A stretch of DNA of 64,000 bases from Amycolatopsis orientalis DSM 40040 = KCTC 9412 (GTDB taxonomy: Bacteria > Actinomycetota > Actinomycetes > Mycobacteriales > Pseudonocardiaceae): NCBI RefSeq assembly GCF_000478275.1, contig NZ_ASJB01000083.1:310001-374000 (forward strand). The letters are read 5' to 3'. The position numbers and the translations under genes are program-made. Positions 26,205 to 35,079 of the stretch are shown piece by piece. The notes below the pieces were generated by a model, which was given only the letters and a program-made list of their open reading frames with translations, made no database searches and was not told the origin of the DNA. Position 1 is the first letter of the stretch, and every line of letters starts with the position of its first letter.

Positions 26205-27013
26205 GCACGCTGACCCTGCCGGGCACCTTCTCGCTCGGCCTCATCCGCGGCGCGGCCGAGCTCAAGCAGTTCTTCCGCATCCGGGAACAGGTGATCTTCA
26301 CCTTCGCCTTCCCGTCCTTGCTGATGATCCTGCTCGGCTCGATGCTGAACTCGTCGATGCCGGGTATGGCGATCACCACCGGCCAGGTGCTGGCCGCGGG
26401 CATGATCGGCTCCGGCATCGTCTCGACGTCGTTCACCAGCATCAGCGTCGGGCTCGCGTCCGACCGCGAAGCCGGCGCGCTCAAGCGGCTGCGCGGCACG
26501 CCGATGCCCGCCGCGTCCTACTTCATCGGCAAGATCATCCTCGTCGGTGTTTCGAGTGTCGCGCAGGTCGTGCTGATGTCGATCGTCGGCAGCCTGCTGT
26601 TCGACCTGAGCCTGCCCACCGACCCGGCCAAGATCCTGACCGCGCTGTGGGTCTTCCTGCTCGGCATCACCAGCTGCACCCTGCTGGGCATCGCGCTCAG
26701 CTCGGTGACCAAGTCGGTCAGCGGCGCGGTCGCGGTGACCAACCTGATCTACATCGCGCTGCAGTTCATCTCCGGGGTGTTCGTCACGCCCATCACCAAC
26801 CTGCCGAAGGTTATGGTCACCATCGCCTCCTTGTTCCCGGTGAAGTGGATCTGCCAGGGCTTCCGCTCGGTGTTCCTGCCGGCCGAGGCGGCGACACAGG
26901 AGATGGCGGGGACATGGGAACTTCCGATGGTGGCACTGGTGCTGGGGGCGTGGTGCGTGGCGGGTCTGCTGCTGGCGAAACTGACGTTCCGCTGGTCGAA
27001 CGAAGGCAAATGA
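26201..27013 (+). CDS. ABC-2 type exporter permease
   Basis: 270-residue membrane subunit with about six helices. Typical ABC-2 sequences: LASDREAGALKRLRGTPMPAASYFIGK, and SSVTKSVSGAVAVTNLIYIALQFISGVF near the penultimate helices. The ATG overlaps the ATPase stop by 4 nt, and its own stop overlaps the kinase start. Partner of the ATPase at 25365. Confidence 0.92.
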
Positions 27014-28170
27014 ACGCCTGGGAGCGGTTCTTCTGGCTCTGGGAGGTCCTCTTCGCGATCACCTTCGCCGCGACGACGGCCCTGGTGCTCTTCGAAGAAG
27101 GGACGACCACCGACAAGACGATCGCGGTGCTGTGCATCGCGGGCGTCGGCGTGGCCTACCTCGTCCGCGGGCGCCACCTCATCAAAGGTCCGGACTACGA
27201 GTACACGCCGTGGCTGTTCGTCGGGATCCTGATGGCCCTCCTCACAGGCGCCACCTTCGCTTCCACCACGTCGAGTTTCATCCTGTTCTTCGCCTGCCCG
27301 GTGCTCTACATGACGCTGCCGACGAGGACGGCGTCGATCCTCACCACGATCGCGGTGCTGCTGGGCCCGGTGTCGTCGATCGCCCGCGGCGGTCTCGATC
27401 AGCCCGCTTTGCGCATCCTGCTGCCGATGACCGCGATCCTGATCATCTTCAGCCTCCTCGCCGGGCGCTACACCACGGGCATCATCGAACAGAGCAAAGG
27501 CCGCGCCGCGCTGATCGAACAACTGGAAGCCAGCCAGGCGGAGGTCGCCCGGCTCTCGCGGGAGGCGGGCACGGCCGCCGAACGCGAGCGCATGGCCCGC
27601 GAGATCCACGACACGCTCGCACAGGGATTCACCAGCATCGTCACGCTCACCCAGGCCATCGAGTCCGAAATGGACACCGATCCCAAGGCGGCCCGGCGCC
27701 ATCTGGAGCTGGCCGCGCGGACGGCGCGGGAGAACCTGGCCGAGGCGCGGGCGATGGTCGCGGCGGAGGTACCGTCGGCCCTCGCCGCCGCCTCCCTCGA
27801 AGAAGCGTTGCGCCGTCAGGTCGAACGGCTCACCGAGGAGGCCGGGATCGACGCGGAGATCCAGGTCGAAAGTCCCCTTCCCGCGCTGCCGATGGCGACC
27901 GAGGTCGTCCTTCTGCGAGGTGCGCAGGAGGCGTTGAGCAACATCCGCAAGCATTCCCGCGCCACCAGGGTCACCCTCCGCCTGTCCGTTGTGGACGGAC
28001 GAGTCCGCCTCGGAGTGACCGACGACGGCACGGGATTCGACCCCGCCGAGCCCAGCGGCGGCTTCGGCCTGCGGGGGATGCGCACACGGGCGGATCAAGT
28101 CGGTGGCAGGGTGAGGCTCGAAAGCGGACCCGGTGCGGGGACGACGCTGGAACTGGAGGTGCCCGCGTGA
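27010..28170 (+). CDS. NarL/DesK-type sensor histidine kinase
   Basis: 386-residue membrane kinase. About six N-terminal helices to residue 160, a short coiled coil, then the HisKA_3 phosphoacceptor motif ERERMAREIHDTLAQGF. The HATPase_c domain has N-box RGAQEALSNIRKHS, DDGTGFD and GFGLRGMRTRADQVGG. Small-molecule or membrane stress sensing is typical of kinases linked to ABC exporters. ATG overlaps the permease stop by 4 nt; the GTG of the response regulator overlaps its stop. Confidence 0.9.
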   Translation: MNAWERFFWLWEVLFAITFAATTALVLFEEGTTTDKTIAVLCIAGVGVAYLVRGRHLIKGPDYEYTPWLFVGILMALLTGATFASTTSSFILFFACPVLYMTLPTRTASILTTIAVLLGPVSSIARGGLDQPALRILLPMTAILIIFSLLAGRYTTGIIEQSKGRAALIEQLEASQAEVARLSREAGTAAERERMAREIHDTLAQGFTSIVTLTQAIESEMDTDPKAARRHLELAARTARENLAEARAMVAAEVPSALAAASLEEALRRQVERLTEEAGIDAEIQVESPLPALPMATEVVLLRGAQEALSNIRKHSRATRVTLRLSVVDGRVRLGVTDDGTGFDPAEPSGGFGLRGMRTRADQVGGRVRLESGPGAGTTLELEVPA

Positions 28171-28787
28171 TCACGATCATGCTGGTCGACGATCACCCCG
28201 TGGTGCGGGAAGGCCTGCGCGGCATGCTGGAGGCCGAACCGGATCTGAGCGTTATCGGCGAAGCGGGTTCCGGCGACGAGGCCGTCGCGCTGAGCCGGGT
28301 CAAGCAGCCGGACGTGATCCTGATGGACCTGCGGATGCCCGGTCTCGACGGCGTCGGCGCGACCAGGAAGATCCTCGCCGACAGGCCGGGTCAGCGGGTC
28401 GTCGTGCTCACCACGTACGAGACGGACGCGGACATCCTGCGCGCGGTCGAAGCGGGAGCCTCCGGTTACCTGCTGAAGGACGCTTCGCGTACGGAGCTGG
28501 CCGGAGCGATCCGGGCCGCGTCACGCGGTGAGACGGTCTTGGCGCCTTCGGTCGCCGGGAAGCTGGTGAACCGCGTGCGCAACCCGACGTCGTCGCCGTT
28601 GTCGGCGCGCGAGATCGAGGTGCTGCGGCTGGTCGCGCAAGGCGACACCAACGCCGACATCGGCCGGGCGCTCCACATCAGCGAGGCTACGGTCAAGACC
28701 CACCTGTTGCGGGTGTTCGGGAAACTGGACGTTTCGGACCGGACGGCCGCGGTGACCACCGCCATGCGGCTGGGCCTGCTCGGGTAG
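28167..28787 (+). CDS. NarL/LuxR-type response regulator
   Basis: 206-residue regulator. Receiver domain with DD at 8-9, phospho-acceptor Asp in VILMDLRMPG, and Lys in YLLKD. LuxR-type HTH in the last 65 residues (LSAREIEVLRLVAQGDTNADIGRALHISEATVKTHLLRVFGKL). Cognate partner of the kinase it overlaps; likely controls the exporter genes in the same operon. Confidence 0.93.
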   Translation: MITIMLVDDHPVVREGLRGMLEAEPDLSVIGEAGSGDEAVALSRVKQPDVILMDLRMPGLDGVGATRKILADRPGQRVVVLTTYETDADILRAVEAGASGYLLKDASRTELAGAIRAASRGETVLAPSVAGKLVNRVRNPTSSPLSAREIEVLRLVAQGDTNADIGRALHISEATVKTHLLRVFGKLDVSDRTAAVTTAMRLGLLG

Positions 28788-28792
28788 GCAGA

Positions 28793-30148
28793 ATGCAGCC
28801 CATGCTTGCCACGACCGAACTGGCGCTGCTTCGCCGCCTGGCGCACGAGCAATCCTCGTGCCGTGCCCCGTCCCTCGTCGCCGCCGTCGTCCGCGACGGT
28901 GAAATCGCCTGGTCAGGAGCGCGTGGCCGCGTCGACGGCGAGACACCGGACAACGACACGCAGTACCGGCTCGGGTCGATCACCAAGACACTCGTCGCGA
29001 CGGCCGTCATGCGCCTGCGCGACGAAGGCGCGCTCGACCTCAACGACCCGCTCGAACGGCACCTCCCCGGTACCGCGTTCGGCACGGCGACCATCGCGCA
29101 GCTGCTCTCGCACACCTCGGGCCTGACCGCGGAATCGCCCGGTTCCTGGTGGGAGCGCACGGTCGGCGCCGACTGGGACGCGCTCGTCGCGAGCCTCGAA
29201 GACGGCGCGACGCGGCACCGTCCCGGCAGCCGGTTCCACTACAGCAACGTCGGCTACGGCGTCCTCGGCGAGCTGGTCGCCCGGCTCCGCGGGCGGTCGT
29301 GGCTCGACGTCGTCCGCGCCGAGATCCTCGGCCCGCTCGGCATGAACCGGACCTCGCCGCATCCGGAAGGCGCGCACGCGAGCGGGTTCGCCGTGCACCC
29401 CTTCGCCGACCTCCTCATGCCGGAACCGTCACCGGACGCGGGCGCGATGGCCCCCGCGGGCCAGCTGTGGTCGACGGTCACCGACCTCGGCCGCTGGACG
29501 ACGTTCCTCGGCGGCCACACCGGCGGCGTGCTGAGCGAGGAGACCGTCGCGGAGATGCGCGAAATGGTCACCGTGGACGACGGCGACACCTGGACGACCG
29601 GTTTCGGCCTCGGCGTCATGCTGGTCCGCACGCAGGGCAGGCGGCTCGCCGGGCACACCGGATCGATGCCGGGCTTCCTCGCCTGCTCGCTGATCGACGC
29701 CGACGCCGGTATCGGCGCGCTGGTGCTGACGAACTCGACGGCCGGTGTCGGCATCACGCAGCTGTGCCTCGACCTCATGACCCTGACCGAACAGCACGAA
29801 CCGGCGATGCCCGCGGAATGGCAACCGTCCACTGTGGACCCGAAGCTACTGGAGCTGACCGGGCTGTGGCACTGGGGCCCGACGCCGTATCACCTGCGGC
29901 TGCTCCCGGACGGCTCGTTCTCGCTCGCCCCGACCGACGGCCCCGGCCGCGCGTCGCGGTTCACGCCGCTCGGCGACGACACCTGGATCGGGCTCGACGG
30001 GTACTACGCCGGCGAAACGCTGCGGGTCGGGCGGGATTCGGACGGCAAGCCGAACCACCTCGACCTCGTGACGTTCATCTTCTCGCGCACGCCGTTCGAT
30101 CCGGCCGCGCCGATCCCGGGCGGCGTCGACCCCGACGGCTGGCGCTAA
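28793..30148 (+). CDS. Serine hydrolase, beta-lactamase class C family
   Basis: 451-residue penicillin-binding-fold protein. Active-site Ser62-x-x-Lys65 in GSITKT, YSN in FHYSNVGYG, and HTG in AGHTGSMPG replacing the KTG triad. A C-terminal beta domain of about 100 residues (from about 345) follows the catalytic domain. No signal peptide, so it is probably cytoplasmic; esterase or D-aminopeptidase-like activity is more likely than beta-lactam resistance. Starts 5 bp after the response regulator stop, so it may belong to the same transcript. ATG at 28802 is an alternative start. Confidence 0.88.
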   Translation: MQPMLATTELALLRRLAHEQSSCRAPSLVAAVVRDGEIAWSGARGRVDGETPDNDTQYRLGSITKTLVATAVMRLRDEGALDLNDPLERHLPGTAFGTATIAQLLSHTSGLTAESPGSWWERTVGADWDALVASLEDGATRHRPGSRFHYSNVGYGVLGELVARLRGRSWLDVVRAEILGPLGMNRTSPHPEGAHASGFAVHPFADLLMPEPSPDAGAMAPAGQLWSTVTDLGRWTTFLGGHTGGVLSEETVAEMREMVTVDDGDTWTTGFGLGVMLVRTQGRRLAGHTGSMPGFLACSLIDADAGIGALVLTNSTAGVGITQLCLDLMTLTEQHEPAMPAEWQPSTVDPKLLELTGLWHWGPTPYHLRLLPDGSFSLAPTDGPGRASRFTPLGDDTWIGLDGYYAGETLRVGRDSDGKPNHLDLVTFIFSRTPFDPAAPIPGGVDPDGWR

Positions 30149-30654
30149 CGGAACCGGAACGCGGCGGTCGTGAACTCACGACCGCCCGCCGCGCACACCA
30201 GGACATCGCCGTAGTGGGCGTCGCCGACGACCCACATCCGGCGGCTTCCGCGCAGCGACTCGGCGAGTTCGTCAGGACAGTCCTCGATGACGAACTTCGC
30301 CGGGTTGCCGCCGAGGACGGCCCACCCGCGCACGGGGTCCGCGTCCGGCTCGGACGTCGCGGTGACGCGTGCCCAAGGACCGAGCACGACGTCCAGGACG
30401 CCTTTGCGACGCCGGATCGTGAGCCGCAGCGCCGTCCACCACTGGCCGAACCTGGGCGCGGAGACCTCCCCCGGCAGGTCGCCGTGGATCCAGCGCGGCA
30501 GACCGGGGACGAACACGAGCACCAGCATCGCCACGAAACCGACGATCGCGCCGATGGTGGCCGTGTCGTCCCAGTCGCGGAAGAACCAGTGGATGACGAA
30601 CACGAGGAGGTACAAGAGCAGGAAGCCCCACCGCGGGCCCCAGGGATCGGGCAT
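30145..30654 (-). CDS. Small membrane protein of unknown function
   Basis: 169 residues. Two adjacent helices at about 9-50 (WGFLLLYLLVFVIHWFF and TIGAIVGFVAMLVLVFV) followed by a cytoplasmic or exported domain of about 115 residues. No recognised family. Its ATG shares one base with the stop of the upstream SRPBCC-like gene, so the two form an operon. Its stop overlaps the convergent serine hydrolase by 4 nt. Confidence 0.75.
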   Translation of the reverse strand: MPDPWGPRWGFLLLYLLVFVIHWFFRDWDDTATIGAIVGFVAMLVLVFVPGLPRWIHGDLPGEVSAPRFGQWWTALRLTIRRRKGVLDVVLGPWARVTATSEPDADPVRGWAVLGGNPAKFVIEDCPDELAESLRGSRRMWVVGDAHYGDVLVCAAGGREFTTAAFRFR

Positions 30655-30971
30655 CAGACAGCCGGGGTGTGCCCGACGGAGGCGCCGACGGCCGCGATGA
30701 ACTTGCGGGCGATGCGCTTGCCCTCACCCCAGTCGACGAAACCGAACTTCAAGCTCGTCTGGATCGCCAATCCGGAGCCCTCGGACGTCCGCTCGACCTT
30801 CACCGTGACGGTCTGCCCGTACCTGAAGAGACCCGTGCCGGTGGAGAAGGTGACGTAGTCGGCGGCGGCGTCGTAGTGCGGGTTCTTTCCCTTGACCGCG
30901 GTGACCCCGTTCGGGAGGGCCTGCCACAACGCCTCGGGAGGCAGGGGGAATCGTTCGTGCACTGTCGCCAT
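30654..30971 (-). CDS. SRPBCC-like small protein
   Basis: 105-residue protein whose pattern (HERFPLPPEALWQALPNGV, alternating beta strands, ending in a long helix) resembles START/SRPBCC ligand-binding folds. ATG at 30971. Couples to the membrane protein downstream. Ligand unknown. Confidence 0.7.
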   Translation of the reverse strand: MATVHERFPLPPEALWQALPNGVTAVKGKNPHYDAAADYVTFSTGTGLFRYGQTVTVKVERTSEGSGLAIQTSLKFGFVDWGEGKRIARKFIAAVGASVGHTPAV

Positions 30972-31086
30972 GAGGCGAGAAGCTACCCGTCGGTCGGCAA
31001 GGGCGACAGCGAGATCCTCGATCCCATATGCCGGACACACGGCACCAACTGTCAGCAGGCCCGTCCCGACCTGAGAGACTGGGCCC

Positions 31087-32214
31087 ATGACCGACGCACC
31101 TGAGTTGACCCTCCCCGCGGACCTCAAGCCGGCCGATGGCCGCTTCGGCTGCGGACCGTCCAAGGTCCGTGACGAGCAGCTCGCCAACCTGGCGAAATCC
31201 GGTGCCACCTACCTCGGCACCTCGCACCGTCAGAAGCCGGTGAAGTCCCTCGTCGGCCGCGTGCGTGCGGGTCTGTCCGAATTGTTCTCCCTGCCCGAAG
31301 GCTACGAAGTGGTCCTCGGCAACGGCGGGACGACCGCATTCTGGGACGCCGCCGCGTTCGGGCTCGTGCGGGAGCGTGCGCAGCACTTCACCTACGGCGA
31401 GTTCTCGTCGAAGTTCGCCACGGTGACCAAGGGCGCCCCGTTCCTCGCCGACCCGATCGTCGTCAAGGCCGACCCGGGCAGTGCGCCCGAGATCGCCTAC
31501 GAGGCCGGTGCCGACCTGGTCGGCTGGGCCCACAACGAGACCTCCACGGGGGTCGCGGTGCCGGTCCGCCGCCCCGAAGGCAGCGAAGGCGCGCTCGTCG
31601 CGATCGACGCCACCTCCGGCGCGGGCGGCCTGCCGGTCAAGGCCGAGGACTTCGACGTCTACTACTTCGCGCCCCAGAAGTCCTTCGCTTCCGACGGTGG
31701 CCTCTGGATCGCGCTGGCCTCGCCCGCCGCGGTCGAACGCATCGGCGAGATCGGCGCGAGCGACCGCTGGATCCCCGAGTTCCTGTCGCTGACCACCGCG
31801 CTCGACAACTCGCGCAAGGACCAGACGTACAACACCCCGGCGGTGTCGACGCTGTTCCTGCTGGCCGACCAGATCGAGTGGATGAACTCGAACGGCGGTC
31901 TCGAGTGGACGACCGCGCGCACGCGCGACTCGTCGACCCGGCTGTACGAATGGGCCGAGAAGACCAGCTACACGACGCCGTTCGTCAGCGACCCGTCGCT
32001 GCGCTCGCAGGTCGTCGGCACCATCGACTTCGCCGACGAGGTGGACGCCGCCGCGGTGGCGAAGGTGCTGCGCGCCAACGGGATCGTCGACACCGAGCCG
32101 TACCGGAAGCTGGGCCGCAACCAGCTGCGCGTCGGCCTGTTCCCGGCCATCGACCCCGAGGACATCACGAAGCTGACGCAGAGCATCGAGTACGTCGTCG
32201 AGCGCCTGGGCTAG
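31087..32214 (+). CDS. serC: Phosphoserine aminotransferase
   Basis: 375-residue PLP enzyme making 3-phosphoserine from 3-phosphohydroxypyruvate and glutamate in serine synthesis; may also serve PLP biosynthesis. Actinobacterial-type SerC: FGCGPSKVRDEQ at the N-terminus, GNGGTTAFWDAAAFGL, DATSGAGG, the cofactor Lys198 in YYFAPQKSFASDGG, and RKLGRNQLRVGLFP near the end. Same relative position as in mycobacteria (next to sepH and citA). Followed by a strong palindrome. Confidence 0.95.
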   Translation: MTDAPELTLPADLKPADGRFGCGPSKVRDEQLANLAKSGATYLGTSHRQKPVKSLVGRVRAGLSELFSLPEGYEVVLGNGGTTAFWDAAAFGLVRERAQHFTYGEFSSKFATVTKGAPFLADPIVVKADPGSAPEIAYEAGADLVGWAHNETSTGVAVPVRRPEGSEGALVAIDATSGAGGLPVKAEDFDVYYFAPQKSFASDGGLWIALASPAAVERIGEIGASDRWIPEFLSLTTALDNSRKDQTYNTPAVSTLFLLADQIEWMNSNGGLEWTTARTRDSSTRLYEWAEKTSYTTPFVSDPSLRSQVVGTIDFADEVDAAAVAKVLRANGIVDTEPYRKLGRNQLRVGLFPAIDPEDITKLTQSIEYVVERLG

Positions 32215-32224
32215 GTCTCTTTTC

Positions 32225-32279
32225 GCGCGTGAAGGCCCCCTTCCCTCGACTGAGCCGAGGGAAGGGGGCCTTCACGCGC
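32225..32279. repeat. Palindrome, GAAGGCCCCCTTC type, after serC
   Basis: 24-bp perfect arms starting GCGCGTGAAGGCCCCCTTCC with a 7-nt loop, 10 bp after the serC stop. Probable terminator, although no U-tract follows. Confidence 0.8.
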
Positions 32280-32393
32280 TTACGGGCAGGGGACTGAGTG
32301 ACGGGTCAGCTGATGCCGGGATCGGCCCATTGTTGTCTGTCCTTTAGGGACGCTTTCCACGATCGTTGCGCCCGTTTCAGCTGCTTGCACGAG

Positions 32394-32539
32394 GTAAGGC
32401 AAATGTGGCGTGTCCTGAAGGCCCCCGTTGAGACGTTGAAGGTCTCAACGGGGGCCTTCAGGACATCACGCTTCAACGCTGGGGCAGCGGTGTCCGCGAC
32501 ACGGGCAGCGGGCGCCGACCGCGCCATATTTGCCTTACG
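32394..32539. mobile_element. TIR-flanked intergenic element B (MITE-like)
   Basis: 146 bp. Left end GTAAGGCAAATGTGGCGTG (32394-32412) and the inverse of GTAAGGCAAATATGGCGCG at 32521-32539: 17 of 19 positions pair. The interior carries a 24-bp perfect palindrome that abuts the left end (32411-32465). No coding capacity. Best-preserved member of the three elements here; mobility is inferred. Confidence 0.6.
32411..32465. repeat. Palindrome inside element B
   Basis: 24-bp perfect arms containing CTGAAGGCCCCCGTTGAGAC and a 7-nt loop GTTGAAG. Combines the AAGGCCCCC arm of 32225 with the GAGACGTTGA tip seen in other families. Confidence 0.8.
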
Positions 32540-32575
32540 GATCAAATAACCCTCGGTCGGCGGCCGGAATCGCCC

Positions 32576-33766
32576 TTATCCCGACTTTGCCGGGACCCTG
32601 ACGGTAGGGAAGGAGGCCTTCACGGACTTGGGGCAGGCGGCGGCCAGCACCAGCAGCAGAAGTCCGTACAGGACAAAGGATTCCGTCGCCAGCCACCAGC
32701 CGAAGCTTCCGGCGGGCCGCGGCGCGAGCCACATCGGCGCGATCATGAACAGCGCCACCGTCACGACCGCGAGCGCGTAGGAAACGGCCGATCGCGCCCA
32801 GACCAGCAGCACGAGGATCGGCACGCACCAGACCCAGTGGTGCGTCCAGGAAACCGGCGAGACCAGCAGCCCGCCGACAGCGCAGGCTGTCAACGCGTAC
32901 ACCGGTTCCGCGACCCGCACGATCACGAACGCGGTCAGCGCGACCACCACCACCGCGGCCAGCACCCAGACGACGTCCTCCGCCGAGCCGAGCCCGAACC
33001 GCGCCAGCATCCCCCGCAGCGACTGGTTCCCGACGTAACCGCGATCGCCGATGCGGCTGGTGTCGAAGAGGATGTTCGTCCAGAACCGAGCCGACGCGCT
33101 CGGCGCGGTCAGCCACATCAGCAGCCCGGCGCCGAGGAATCCGGCGACGACCCGCGCGGCCGAGCGGAAGTCCTTGCGGAACAAGAAGAACAGGATGAAG
33201 AACGCCGGGGTCAGCTTGATCGCGGCGGCGACGCCGATCAGTAATCCCTTGGTGCGCGCGCGGCCCGGAAGCAGGGCGTCGAGGACGACCATCAGCATCA
33301 GCAGGGTGTTGATCTGGCCGAAGCCGAGCGTCGAGCGGACAGGCTCCATGATCCCGCCCGCCGCCTGTGCCCCGATCGCCGCCAGTGCGGCGATGGCGCG
33401 GCCGCGGGCGTCGGCGCGATCGGTGAGCGAGCCGTTGAGTGTCGCGACGAAGAGGTACACGACGATCCCGCCCGCGATGATCGACGCGAGCCCGACCAGC
33501 CTCGTCGCCAGCGCGGCGGACAGCAGGGTGCCGGGCAGGAACACCGCCGCCGCGAACGGCGTGTAGGTGAACGGCAGCCAGCCCCCGTGCGTCTGCACCC
33601 AGGTGCCGTACGGGTCGCCCGTGTCGAGGAGCAGCCGGGCGCCGCCGACGTAGACCTCGAGGTCCTGGCCGTCGAACACCTTCAGCGTGAACAACACGGC
33701 GACCACGACGACTTCGAGCGCGAGCAACGCCCCCGCGAGTCTCCGCCCCGACAATCCCACCAGCAC
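32576..33766 (-). CDS. GT87 (DUF2029) polyprenol-phosphate-mannose glycosyltransferase
   Basis: 396-residue membrane enzyme with about ten helices, related to PimE-type alpha-1,2-mannosyltransferases of mycobacteria. The first periplasmic loop has the acidic site in FDGQDLEVYVGGARLLLDTGDPYGTW followed by FTYTPFAA, both typical of GT87. The later VSPVSWTHHWVW motif is also diagnostic. Transfers mannose from a lipid donor to cell-envelope glycolipid or polysaccharide outside the membrane. GTG at 33766 chosen; GTG at 33760 is possible. Acceptor unknown. Confidence 0.86.
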   Translation of the reverse strand: MLVGLSGRRLAGALLALEVVVVAVLFTLKVFDGQDLEVYVGGARLLLDTGDPYGTWVQTHGGWLPFTYTPFAAAVFLPGTLLSAALATRLVGLASIIAGGIVVYLFVATLNGSLTDRADARGRAIAALAAIGAQAAGGIMEPVRSTLGFGQINTLLMLMVVLDALLPGRARTKGLLIGVAAAIKLTPAFFILFFLFRKDFRSAARVVAGFLGAGLLMWLTAPSASARFWTNILFDTSRIGDRGYVGNQSLRGMLARFGLGSAEDVVWVLAAVVVVALTAFVIVRVAEPVYALTACAVGGLLVSPVSWTHHWVWCVPILVLLVWARSAVSYALAVVTVALFMIAPMWLAPRPAGSFGWWLATESFVLYGLLLLVLAAACPKSVKASFPTVRVPAKSG

Positions 33767-33796
33767 CCGGCGAGATTACCCACCGCCACCTCGCAC

Positions 33797-33851
33797 TTCG
33801 TCCTCTGGATGCGGTAGTCGGCGGCGCGAACCACCGCATCCAGAGGACGAA
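33797..33851. repeat. Palindrome, GTCCTCTGGATGCGG family, copy 3
   Basis: 19-bp perfect core arms TTCGTCCTCTGGATGCGGT with a 17-nt spacer. Lies just after the stop of the ABC permease at 33859 and before the GT87 start. Confidence 0.85.
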
Positions 33852-33858
33852 ACGCGTT

Positions 33859-35079
33859 CTAGGCGAGGGCCTGGGTGGGCGGGAGGCGGGCCGCGCGCAT
33901 CGCCGGATACGCCCCGGCGACGGCACCGACCAGCGCCGAGACCCCGACCCCGCCGAGCAGGGCGCCGACCGGGAGCACCGCCGGCCAGCCTTGGCTCAGC
34001 GCGTACGCGGACGTCACCAGTACCCCGACCAGCACCCCGGCGATCCCGCCGAAGCCGGACAACAGCACCGACTCGGCCAGGAACTGGCCTCTGACCTGCC
34101 GTTTCGTCGCCCCGAGCGCGCGACGCAGCCCGATCTCCCGGCGCCGCTCCAGCACCGAGATCACCATCGTGTTGGCCACCCCGACGCCGCCGACGAGCAG
34201 CGCCACCCCGCCGAGCCCGAGGAACAGGGCGCTGTAGGTGTTCTCCGTCAGCTTCTGCGCCTCCAGCGCCTCCGACGGACGACGCACCTCGACCTCGTTG
34301 GGCGCCTCCGGGTTCATCGTCTGCGCGAGCACCGAGCGGACGTTCTCGACCTGCGAGTCCTTCGCCCGGACGTACACGGTGCTCGGATGCCCCTCGAAGC
34401 CGAGGAGCCGCTTCGCGACGTCCCAGCCGACCAGCGCCGACCGCTCGATCTCCGGCGCGAGCGGCATCGGCCCGAGGATCCCGCCGACGGTGAACCAGTG
34501 CCCGCCGATGAACACCTGCGGCGGCTTGGCCGGGTCGAGGTGGTCGATCCCGAGCCGCGCGGCCGCGACCGAACCGAGGACGACGACCGGATAGTCGCGG
34601 GTGGCGTCACGGAGGAACTGCCCCGCCCGGACCGATCCGCCGACGACGTCGAGCAGATCGGGCGTCGCCGCGTAGACGCCGAGCCCGGAGGTCTCGTCCT
34701 TGGCGATCTTGTCCGTCCGCCGCACGGTCCCGCTGGTGGTCCCGACCGCGGACGCCGCCGTCACCGGGGCGATCCGTTTCGCCATCGGCACCGCGCTGTC
34801 CGGCAGGGTCGCGTCGCCGCCGAACATCGTCTTGCCCGGCCCGGCCGAAAGCAGGTTGGTACCGAGCGCGGCCAGCTGGTCTTGCAACGCCTTCGCACCC
34901 GACGCCGGGATCGCGAGCACCGCCACCATGGCGGCGATCCCGATGCCGATGCCGAGCGCGGACAGCACCGCGCGCATCGGCCGCGTCCGCATCCCGTGCG
35001 CGCCGAGGGTCAGCACGTCACGCGGGCCGAGCCGGGCCGGATTCGGCGTCGGCGCCTTGTCCGTGACGGGCGCGCTCAC
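33859..35079 (-). CDS. MacB-like ABC transporter permease
   Basis: 406 residues. Helix 1 near 38-62, a large extracellular MacB_PCD-type domain, then three C-terminal FtsX-type helices (LGLGGVALLVGGVGVANTMVISVLERRREIGLRRALGATKRQV). This mechanotransmission architecture drives export or envelope remodelling. Starts at a GTG that overlaps the ATPase stop by 4 nt. Last gene of a four-gene operon: lipoprotein, adaptor, ATPase, permease. Confidence 0.9.
   Translation of the reverse strand: MSAPVTDKAPTPNPARLGPRDVLTLGAHGMRTRPMRAVLSALGIGIGIAAMVAVLAIPASGAKALQDQLAALGTNLLSAGPGKTMFGGDATLPDSAVPMAKRIAPVTAASAVGTTSGTVRRTDKIAKDETSGLGVYAATPDLLDVVGGSVRAGQFLRDATRDYPVVVLGSVAAARLGIDHLDPAKPPQVFIGGHWFTVGGILGPMPLAPEIERSALVGWDVAKRLLGFEGHPSTVYVRAKDSQVENVRSVLAQTMNPEAPNEVEVRRPSEALEAQKLTENTYSALFLGLGGVALLVGGVGVANTMVISVLERRREIGLRRALGATKRQVRGQFLAESVLLSGFGGIAGVLVGVLVTSAYALSQGWPAVLPVGALLGGVGVSALVGAVAGAYPAMRAARLPPTQALA

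Larger units (their letters stand above)
32215..32575. other. Repeat-filled spacer between serC and the GT87 gene
   Basis: Convergent intergenic region without a gene. Contains the palindrome 32225-32279 and the TIR element 32394-32539, both annotated separately. Confidence 0.7.
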
